Below the pieces are notes generated by a model that saw only the letters and a program-made list of their open reading frames with translations, did no database searches and was not told where the DNA came from. Shown here piece after piece: positions 1 through 14,237 of a stretch of DNA of 25,000 nt (position 1 is the stretch's first letter; every line of letters begins with the position of its first letter). A program made the position numbers and the translations under genes. The stretch is from Tubiluchus corallicola (lineage: Eukaryota; Priapulida; Priapulimorpha; Priapulimorphida; Tubiluchidae), in assembly GCA_030141605.1 (NCBI GenBank), contig JAQGDQ010000524.1, forward strand, positions 1-25,000, given 5' to 3'.

Positions 1-437
1 TGTTGTGCTGAAATAAAGTACATCGATATTTCTCCTGTGTTAAAACTTTAATTTCAACATAATTTATTAGCTTGCTTCCCCAGTGGCTTACACAGCTAAA
101 AAACAGTAAAATCGTAGAACGAGAGATCTTACGTACCTACAAAAAAGTTAAGCAACACTGAGACTTGCCAGTAAGTGGATAGGTGACTGTTGGTTGAATA
201 GATTTTGCGAGTTTCCTCTGCCGAACCGATCTCGGCTATTTACTTCGTAGAGGAAGGATGCCCAAAACTGGCAAATCGTCTTTGATAATTAATTAGATAC
301 CAGTCTTGCCGCCACTACCGTCTACATTAGACTTTTCCACTCGCTATGCGTCCACTGCCCTTACAGAATGCAGAACTGTGTAAAGAGAAAACATCTTGGG
401 TGGGTGGAAATCAAACGCGGATGGAAATGGCAAGAAC
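1..437. other. Upstream non-coding sequence
   Basis: No coding frame, RNA gene or recognisable repeat is visible here. It lies upstream of the putative promoter of the prohormone gene and is less AT-biased than most of the window. Confidence 0.4.
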
Positions 438-448
438 TGCGCATGCGC
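438..448. promoter_or_regulatory. NRF1-like palindrome TGCGCATGCGC
   Basis: TGCGCATGCGC contains the perfect 10-bp palindrome GCGCATGCGC, the known binding sequence of the NRF1/Ewg family. It is a rare GC-rich island in AT-rich sequence. It sits about 100 bp upstream of a candidate 5' splice donor (552), so it may belong to the promoter of the oxytocin/vasopressin-like gene. That assignment is inference. Confidence 0.35.
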
Positions 449-499
449 TGTTAATTCATCACGGAATGTCGCTTAATGAATAAAAATTACCATTGTCAT

Positions 500-551
500 G
501 ATCACTTATCATTAGCAGCTCTATACAGAACATTAGCAACTTCAGAATAAG
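500..551 (+). other. Candidate non-coding first exon of the prohormone gene
   Basis: A good donor, AATAAG|GTAAGATTG, has its GT at 552-553, and the coding part of exon 1 is preceded by a convincing acceptor at 1870-1871 (CTATTTTCAG). Together they would define a 5'-UTR intron of about 1.3 kb (552-1871). The 5' limit is arbitrary and no clear TATA box is seen. Trans-splicing at 1871 is the alternative explanation. Confidence 0.2.
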
Positions 552-902
552 GTAAGATTGATTGGAAATTTATTAAAGAAATTTAGAATTTTTAACGTTC
601 ATGTTATCAGTTTATCAGCAGGGATTCTAAAGATCAGTACAAGTTTGGACATGACGTTGTAACTTTATTTAGTTAGTTTAAACATAGTTTATTATAGGAT
701 TGGTTCAGGCAGTTTGAACAACATAATTTGGGATCCTCACCTCAACAGACTTTATACACTATTTACAAGAACATTTACAGTAAGAATAGACTATAACTAC
801 ACAAGCTGACAAGTTTTACTACAAGACATTAGTAGAAAATGACGGTTAGAAAATATTAATGTACGAATATTTAAGACTGATGCATTTCATATCAGTTGGA
901 AA

Positions 903-1294
903 CTACTGGAAGCGTTTAGTACGTAATATAAAGTCATGTATGCATTGAAATATTTTACAGTTAGCAACATAGTTAAATTCACCTTTTCCGAATAATAACA
1001 ACTTTAACTGATCATTAGTTCCTAAGGCAGCTATATTAAGGTTTTCAGGCAGAAGTATTTCATTTAATTTATCAAACGTAACAACCCTAGTTTGTTGATA
1101 CAATGGGCAGTGCAACAAAAAGTCTTCAACAGATTCAAATCGAATTCCACAGTTACAAATTTCTTCAATATTGGATGACCATTATTATCTTTACAGCCTT
1201 TAGAGAAAAGGTCATAGTTTAGCTCAGAAAATCTGATCCTCATGCGCGTATGATGCATTGAAATTGGAGGTTCACCAAATGAAAAATCTTTCAT
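903..1294 (-). pseudogene. Non-LTR retrotransposon reverse-transcriptase C-terminal remnant
   Basis: On the minus strand one frame reads HHTRMRIRFSELNYDLFS. After a frameshift near 1150-1180 the next frame continues ICNCGIRFESVEDFLLHCP and then LYQQTR. The pattern R-hydrophobic-S-x-LN-x-x-LF, then CxCG, E-S-V-E-x-F-LLHCPLY and R, is the typical zinc-knuckle-like tail just after the reverse-transcriptase domain in invertebrate LINE ORF2 proteins. Only this tail remains, in two frames, so the copy is dead. It lies in the sequence upstream of prohormone exon 1, in antisense orientation. The clade (CR1/L2-like or other) cannot be settled by eye. Confidence 0.6.
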
Positions 1295-1310
1295 ACGAAA
1301 AATTATTTCT

Positions 1311-1830
1311 TACGCTTTATTTACAACTGTCAGCTTGTTCTACAAACCTCGTGTGAAATAACCAAAAGCTTAAAATACGCAAAATAACTCATAATTAGCA
1401 GTATAATTAGTTAGTCGTAAATATACACGTAATTTGATATGTTAGATAAAAATGGAATTTATTGTACCGATCTTTCAAGTTTTAATCACGTTTAATAAAC
1501 CAAAAAGTCAAAACCAGCAAAATAACTCGTAATTACCAGGAGAATTTACTCATTTTAGTTACATCTGTTACAATTTGATGTAGTTACATCTGCCAGATAT
1601 GGATGATTCGATGTATATATAGTTTAGTATTTAAAATGAATAAATTCTGCTGCTAATTACGAGTTGTTTTGCTGGTTTTGGCGATTAAAACTTGAAAGAT
1701 CAGGACAACTTTGGACGTGATTGGTGAAAAAATTGTGACTTTATTTTCAACTTTCAGCTTGTTTTATAAGCCATCCTCGTGCGATGGAAACAAAAACTTA
1801 AGACAAGAAAATGACTCATTATTTACAAAT
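1311..1830. repeat. Diverged direct repeat (1311-1400 and 1737-1830)
   Basis: The stretch beginning CTTTATTTACAACTGTCAGC (from about 1316) recurs in diverged form at 1738 as CTTTATTTTCAACTTTCAGC. Both are followed by similar sequence containing TCGTG and AAAATRACTCAT. A third partial match, AAGATCAGTACAAGTTTGGA, lies at 632-670 and matches 1696-1747. Together they suggest overlapping fragments of one old interspersed element upstream of exon 1. Confidence 0.5.
1468..1704. repeat. Fold-back inverted repeat upstream of exon 1
   Basis: The left arm at about 1468-1557 (GATCTTTCAAGTTTTAATC, later CAAAACCAGCAAAATAACTC) is the reverse complement of the right arm at about 1631-1704, with few mismatches and one ~20-nt insertion in the left arm. 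About 75 bp separate them. This is the structure of a fold-back or MITE-type element. No target-site duplication could be fixed by eye. Confidence 0.6.
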
Positions 1831-1876
1831 AGAATTTCTTCAAATTCTAACATTTTTCTCTCTATTTTCAGGATTA

Positions 1877-7442
<5,566 letters not shown>

Positions 7443-7510
7443 TAGATACAAATTTATCGCTAAAGACCTTAAACTATTAATTTTGATGGAAGTTGTGTTG
7501 TTTTTGCTAT

Positions 7511-7516
7511 AATAAA
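7511..7516 (+). terminator. Polyadenylation signal AATAAA of the prohormone gene
   Basis: AATAAA lies 68 bases after the stop codon, with an A-rich run ~14 nt later. It would give a short 3' UTR of roughly 90 nt. Confidence 0.6.
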
Positions 7517-7649
7517 ATGTCGCCGAAAAAAAAAATTGTAGAAAATGCATATCATGTTGTTGGAACGAAAAAAAGTCGTTTTCCGTTAGAAAAGTTACCA
7601 ACGAGGTCTTGAACCCGAGGCCTTATACTAGCGACGCATCGATATGCTT

Positions 7650-8090
7650 TTTCCCCTTAAAGGTCAAGAAAACTCTGTACTAAATTTTAAAAAATCCGTC
7701 TTGAATTACACACTTCCTTTTGCATGTAGGGCTTGCGTCGGTAGGTCGTCCCATTAAATTTAATGTAAATTTAAACTCCCCCCTAACTGACCGTTAGGCG
7801 TAGGCATTTTAATGGTAGGTCGTTTGAAACAAGTTTAGATAACATTGATTAAAGTTTGAAAAAAATGATCAGAGCAGTCGTAGCATACATGTTACTAACT
7901 GAGTAAATTTTTAATTACTGTATCTCGTCAGTAAGATTAAAAATACGTTTTTTTGGTTAATAAGTGGTGCACCCCGGAGGAGAGTCAGCGAAATTTTACC
8001 AATTGGTGAAAACATTTCAAATAATTAATAATTTTCTTTTCTAGTTACATAAGTCTTTCCAGCAGGTAAGCGAAGTGCTAAGTAATATAT
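7650..8090 (+). repeat. Interspersed repeat, uninterrupted copy (pair with 9475-10295)
   Basis: It matches the reverse complement of 9475-10295. Shared segments include ATTTTAATGGTA-GTCGTTTGAAAC, GTTTAGATAACATTG, ATTACTGTATCT, CCAAAAAAAC (on the reverse strand) and TGCTAAGTAA. The site equivalent to the MITE insertion in the partner is intact here, near 7946, as a single TA. The nature of the element is unknown. Confidence 0.7.
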
Positions 8091-8535
8091 AGATTTGCGT
8101 GGAAAGTTTTTAGGGACAAAGTTCAACATTTCCTTTTCTTCTCCTGATTTACGTTGAGCGTGTATGACGTCACGTAATGGCGCCATCGGAACAGTATTGT
8201 GGGAGATTTAAAATGAAGACAAACAAAAATTCCTTTTAACGTACGACATATGCGTAAGATTGCTAATAAAGTAGTATCATTTTTTGCTACGATTTTACTG
8301 TAACCCACGTCAGGTACCCCTTTTCATTAAGCAGTAAAATAACTCAGGAAGATCATCTTCTCCTTCTCAAGCTGTTCTTTGAATGCGTCAAAACGGTTAT
8401 AACTTGCCTTACTGTAGTTGAGTTTCTTAATCTAACAAGTTCGACAATTTGTTGTCAATCCAGCTTCAATATCTAGAGTTTTAGAAATTTGCAACATCCA
8501 AAAAGATACTGTACAAGTATTCCCTGTAATTATTA
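8091..8535. other. Intergenic sequence without recognisable features
   Basis: Short open frames only. A TGACGTCA (CRE-type) word occurs at about 8165, but nothing else supports a regulatory element. Confidence 0.35.
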
Positions 8536-9376
<841 letters not shown>

Positions 9377-9474
9377 ACTGTATTTAAATTCTGTAATGCC
9401 TGTAAGAGTATGACGTCTTGCGATTTTGTCCTGCGATGTATGTACAAACATACATATGTATAGCTAACTTACAA

Positions 9475-10295
9475 AGTTATTTTACTTAGCATTGCACCTA
9501 CCTGTTTGAAAGACTTCTTATGTATGTAGAAAAGAAAAATTCTTAATAATTTGAAATCACTGTTCCATTATTGCACTATCTTCACAACCCCAATGTGCAC
9601 AAAAAATGTCACTCGTTGCCAAAAAAACATACAGTGTCCCCACCCACTTATCGCGGGTGTTCCGTTCCATGCCCACCTACGATAAGTGAATTTCCGCGAA
9701 GTAGGGAGATACACTATTTACTGTAAATGTTAATTTTTTATGATTTATGATATTCCTTTAATGTTATAATTAACATTTTTAATATATTTTTTTACATTTT
9801 GTGATTTTTTGTGCAAAATTCATCAAATCCATACATTACTGTACAATACGTACTACGCATGTGCAAAAATACTTTAGACGGAGTACCGCAAAAACCCGCG
9901 AAACAGCGAAAATACGGCGATAAATATTTTACATCAATATTTTTGAAAATCCGCGAAACAGCGAGTCCGCGATAAACGAACCGCGAAGTAGCGAGGGAAG
10001 ACTGTATAATTAATCTTAATGATAAGATACAGTAATTTTACTTTTGTTTAGTTAGTGAAGAAAGTGCTAAGAATGCTCTGATTATTTTTTCGAACTTTAT
10101 ACAATGTTATCTAAACACGTTTCAAACGACTTACCATTAAAATAACTGCGTTAAACCCAAGTTTAAATTTACAGATTTTATGCAGCATTACGGCTAACGT
10201 AAGCCCTGTATGCAATAAGACGAAAAGAAAGTGATAGAAAATTTCAAGGTGATTTTAGTCTTGTGCAAAAATTCTGCTTTCTTGGGCCTTAAGCT
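9475..10295 (-). repeat. Interspersed repeat, copy interrupted by a MITE
   Basis: It is the reverse-complement partner of 7650-8090. Homology runs from about 9475 to the CCAAAAAAACATA before 9632 and resumes at 10005 with TAATTAATCTTAATGATAAG. The extra length is the MITE at 9632-10004. The two copies form a large inverted repeat around the TA/TTACA block. Confidence 0.7.
9632..10004. mobile_element. pogo/Tigger-like MITE (373 bp, TA target duplication)
   Basis: The left end CAGTGTCCCCACCCACTTAT and the right end (reverse complement) CAGTCTTCCCTCGCTACTTC form imperfect inverted termini beginning CAGT. TA precedes the element at 9630-9631 and follows it at 10005-10006. Internal text such as TTATCGCGGG, CGATAAGTGAATTTCCGCG and CCGCGAAGTAGCGAG is typical of Tigger/pogo-related non-autonomous elements in many animals. 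There is no transposase frame. Confidence 0.85.
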
Positions 10296-10675
10296 AAATG
10301 AAAACGACTGAAAAATGTATATGTTTTTTGCAACATAAAATTCGCGTTTTTTTGAATAATTTTACTTGGCTCAGAACACAAAATTTATGGCACTGCTTTT
10401 CTAAGTGTTGGCTGAAAAGTTTGTTTAGAACGAAATTTAGTATTTGATCTTCTGAATTGTTTTTGTAATGAAAATAATTTGCATTTTGACTATTTAATTG
10501 GGCCAATAACAGACAGATATAAAGTGTAGCTGCACGAAGATTTTATGATTCGTTACAAAAACATTTTGCAGGAAATTAAAATGATCTCTGTACACATTCA
10601 CGTCCTTTGTTTAACTACTGCATTACGTAAGAGCTAATCGTATTGTTAAAATAACAGTGATTCATGAATGCTATA
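10296..10675. other. Intergenic sequence without recognisable features
   Basis: Only a short Lys/Asn-rich minus-strand frame (10294-10506) is open. It resembles nothing recognisable and lacks splice or promoter support. Confidence 0.35.
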
Positions 10676-10679
10676 GATG

Positions 10680-11187
10680 TAGCAGTGACGATGATGACGA
10701 TGGTGACAATAATGATGATGATGTTGAGGGTTTCGATGATGATGATAATGATTATGGTGACGATAATGGTGATAATGATGATGGTGATGATTATGGTGAT
10801 AATGATGATGATGATGATGATAATGATCATGGTGATGATGATGATGACGACGACGGCGACAATAATGAGGATGATGGTGATGATGATGATGATGATGATA
10901 ATGATGTCTATGGCGACAATAATGATGGTATGATTTTAGTTAATAATAATAAATCTTTGCTAGTACGTCTTGTGAAGGCATTAACATACTTAATTATTAA
11001 TTATTATTATTAGAATTATTAGAATGAACGTATATACATTTTGGACCTCTGATTGCATGTTGATGATGAGTGATGGTGATGATGACGATGATGATGATGG
11101 TGATAATGACGACGACGATGATGATGATGATGATAATGACGATGATGACGATGATGATGATGGTGATAATGATGATGATGGTGATAA

Positions 11188-11233
<46 letters not shown>

Positions 11234-11445
11234 CGATGATGATTTTGATCAATAATAATAAATCGTCATTAGTACTTTTCTGAGTGCATTAACATACATT
11301 AAAGTGCATTAATTAGAAAATAATGTACATGCAGTTTTGGCCAGTAATTACAGGCATTGATATTGAGATTGAGATGATGATGATGATGATGATGATGACG
11401 ACGACGACGACGACGATGATGATGATGATGATGACGATGATGATG
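10680..11445. repeat. Three GAT/GAC microsatellite blocks in a duplicated unit
   Basis: GAT-type triplet arrays lie at about 10680-10925, 11060-11250 and 11370-11440. The two spacers between them are homologous (AATAATAATAAATC, then TAGTAC, GCATTAACATAC, then TTTTGG). A unit of roughly 300 bp with array and spacer was therefore duplicated in tandem. The Asp-rich, Met-rich and His-rich frames are artefacts. Confidence 0.85.
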
Positions 11446-12219
11446 ACACAACAAACAACAAAACTTGAACATGAACTTCGTAATTCAAAAATCATGTCAT
11501 TGTTAATGATTTCCGTTCTACAATATTTCACAGAAAACGTACAGTTGTTCTATTTGTAACTTAATGCGTATCATAGCACCAGGATTTCGTACAACAGCGC
11601 GAATTTGGTCACAATCAATGCAGCCTAACGTTTACCTAACAACTAGAACAGGTCTACCAGACTAAGCCTAGTTTAGCAGATTTGCAAATAATTATTTAAT
11701 GGTAAATTAAATTTAATTAAGGTTATGAATAACAATTAGTAAATGTATCGTTCTTGGAGAGTTTAAACTCATCTGAGATTTTAAAAAACCAAACAGTTTA
11801 AAGAACATTTGTTGTAAGGCTAGAGATTGAATTTGTCGACGATCTTTTTCAAAAAATGGGTACTGTACGCGAGTTTATTTTGTTAAATAACTAATTATAA
11901 ATAAATAATAAGTAAAAATAATGAGTAAATATAATAAATATACACATGATAAGCTTTTGTACAATTGTGCAAATTACAACTTTGCAGAAATGCTATTTAC
12001 AAATGAATTTATTGCTAACTCTTTGACAGTTATCAATAGTAGATGACTTACCCTTGATTATAGTATCTTTATAACTAGTACATATGGTGATAGTACATTT
12101 TCACTTCAGTAGTTTGTGGCTGCTGAAGAAATGATGAGTTTCGGCAGTGTTAAATGCTTAACCACTTTGTTTACAGGCCACAAGTTAATGACTTTATTAA
12201 AGGGGTGTTAAAAACGTAA
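11446..12219. other. Intergenic AT-rich sequence
   Basis: No coding region, repeat family or RNA gene was recognised. It lies downstream of the minus-strand Gly-Tyr gene. Confidence 0.4.
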
Positions 12220-12434
12220 GCAGTTTAACTTCCTTATTAACTACTGTTAATAATGTCAAAACTGATGAAAGCATTAAACGGTATGCCCGCTCAGTCATGC
12301 ATAGCTGCACACAATGACTCACTACATGTGATGTCAAATTGTGACGTCACTGTGTAGCAATGCAGACTGGCTGTTATTGCTTGCAGCTGAATGCTTTTAA
12401 CAGTTTTGACATTATTAAAGAAAAGTTGTACTGC
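12220..12434. repeat. ~215-bp fold-back (hairpin) element
   Basis: The outer arm GCAGTTTAACTTCCTTA, then TTAATAATGTCAAAACTG and GAAAGCATT (12220-12274), is mirrored at 12390-12434. There are few mismatches and one 11-nt insertion. The inner part (AGTC-TGCAT-GCT-ACAC-GTGAC words) also pairs imperfectly toward a centre near 12335. It lies 217-431 bases past the stop codon of the minus-strand gene, so it could be in its 3' UTR or just beyond. Confidence 0.65.
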
Positions 12435-12650
12435 GTTGAGAAGACTTTTTCAGGCTGATAGAAATACTGTGTACATCTATAAAACTCTATGATCTTGTAA
12501 AACAAGTAACTCTTAATAGGCCTCTGTAACTGCTTCGTGGGTCACGTGACAAAATTATAGGCCACATTCGTATATTAAAAAAGAATCATTTAGGAAAACG
12601 ATTCAAGTCTAATAGATTATCATTAATGCTTTTAAATTTAATCCGGTGGA

Positions 12651-14237
12651 TTAATGGTTTCCATATCCTGTGCTTTGCTTTCCTTTTCTACTTCGACTTT
12701 TCCCGTAACCTTTGCTGTGTTTCTTTGAGCGCCCACCATGGCCTCTACTCCGGCCTCCGCCTCCATAACCATCGTCGTCGTCAAATACACTAAAGTCGAA
12801 GCTACCTAAGGATCCCTGTTCAATCCTAACGTTATTACCGAAATTTGGATCGTAGCCAGCTACTCCAACCTGGCTAGTGCCAAATCCAGAAGCCGAGTTT
12901 CCGATTCCATTGCCAGAAAGTCCACATCCACCAAATCCACATTGTCCACTACTAGTGCCGACTCCAAACCCATTATTGTTGGAACCATATCCGGAATCGT
13001 TTGAACCATACCCTGTGTCATCAGAACCGTACCCATCATCGCTTCCATACCCACCTTTTGATCCAGATCCATATCCTTGGTCATCAGAACCGTACCCATC
13101 ATTGCCTCCATACCCACCTTTTGATCCAGATCCATATCCTTGGTCATCAGAACCATACCCATTGTTGTTACCATATCCTTGGTTAACGTTTCCACATCCA
13201 CCAAAACCACAATTTTGATCAATAGAGGTTCCAAAGAAGCCACCGCTATTAACATTGACACCGACAGCCGATTGGCCACTTCCGTAACCACCTCCACCTC
13301 CTCCATTTCCGTAACCACTACCTCCTCCACCACCATATCCTGTGGTTCCTCCACCACTTCCATAACCACTACTTCCTCCCCCACTTCCATGTCCGCCACT
13401 GCTTCTTCTGCTTCCGTATCCACTATGTCTCCTGCCACCTTTATTTTTTCTGCTGCTACCATATCCACTTCCACCACCACTGCTGCCATATCCACTTCCA
13501 CCACCGCTGCTGCCATATCCACTTCCACCACCACTGCTGCTATGTCCACTTCCACCTCCACTGCTGCCATATCCACTACCTCCCCCTGTGCTTCCGTATC
13601 CCTGTCCATCCCCATAACTGCTCTTCTTTTTCTTTCCATATCCACGACTTTCCTCTTTTTCTTTTTTACCTCGATGGGGTGGATAACGGTGCTTGCGCCT
13701 TGGAGGTCCATATTCGGTAGTTGTAGTGTCATAATATGAAGTTGTCGTGGTTTCATATGGAGTGGTAGTGGTATCATAGTAATGGCTTGTTGTGCCCGTC
13801 GTGGTCGTGTCCGTGGTTATAGGGTGATTATAGTAACCCGTTTTCTTATGTGGTCGCCTTTTCGGATTAGGTTTGTTGTAAATACGAGGATAAACTGATT
13901 CGGTCTCTTCCTCTCCCTCTTCTTCGTGCGGATAATCACCCGGATTGAAGATTTGCCTCAAACGTCCGTAGAACTCATTCTTTCCATATGGAGCACCGCT
14001 GACAGTTCCTATGTAGCCCTCATGCGCTTGGCCATAACCGGTCTTCTCTTCTCTAACGGCAGATTGGCTGCGCTGATGGTTACCTTGTTGCTTTACGATT
14101 ACGCCAAATAGCCCACGGTCATCCTTGCCGTCGTGATAGAGGTCGTCGTCCTCTTCAATTTCGTCCTCGGAAGGAGGGTAAAACGACTTTGTGTTCGTGA
14201 GGTACCCCGGCGCAGATGCGGTGGCTGCACACCACAA
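12651..14237 (-). CDS. Gly-Tyr protein coding exon 2
   Basis: 528 codons plus TAA. The acceptor on the minus strand, TTTTCTGCCTTTTCAG, has its AG at plus positions 14238-14239. An upstream in-frame ATG would give an N-terminus without a signal peptide; splicing to 16364 restores one, so the spliced model is preferred. DNA-level tandem repeats are visible: a ~30-bp unit at about 13450-13590 (SGYGSSGGG) and a 63-bp unit at about 13019-13145 (GYGSDDQGYGSGSKGG). Confidence 0.88.
   Translation of the reverse strand: MWCAATASAPGYLTNTKSFYPPSEDEIEEDDDLYHDGKDDRGLFGVIVKQQGNHQRSQSAVREEKTGYGQAHEGYIGTVSGAPYGKNEFYGRLRQIFNPGDYPHEEEGEEETESVYPRIYNKPNPKRRPHKKTGYYNHPITTDTTTTGTTSHYYDTTTTPYETTTTSYYDTTTTEYGPPRRKHRYPPHRGKKEKEESRGYGKKKKSSYGDGQGYGSTGGGSGYGSSGGGSGHSSSGGGSGYGSSGGGSGYGSSGGGSGYGSSRKNKGGRRHSGYGSRRSSGGHGSGGGSSGYGSGGGTTGYGGGGGSGYGNGGGGGGYGSGQSAVGVNVNSGGFFGTSIDQNCGFGGCGNVNQGYGNNNGYGSDDQGYGSGSKGGYGGNDGYGSDDQGYGSGSKGGYGSDDGYGSDDTGYGSNDSGYGSNNNGFGVGTSSGQCGFGGCGLSGNGIGNSASGFGTSQVGVAGYDPNFGNNVRIEQGSLGSFDFSVFDDDDGYGGGGRSRGHGGRSKKHSKGYGKSRSRKGKQSTGYGNH

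Noticed and set aside
7600-7670. Minus-strand GGGTTCAAGACC matching the Pol III B-box pattern, suggesting a tRNA or tRNA-derived SINE
   Set aside because: The surrounding bases do not form T-arm, anticodon-arm or acceptor stems, and no convincing A-box was found.
10657-11255. Asp-rich, Met-rich and His-rich frames
   Set aside because: Translations of GAT/GAC microsatellites.
12860-13777. 305-residue minus-strand frame and plus-strand frames inside the Gly-Tyr exon
   Set aside because: Shadows of a repetitive GGN-rich coding exon; the chosen frame has a signal peptide after splicing and a coherent modular protein.
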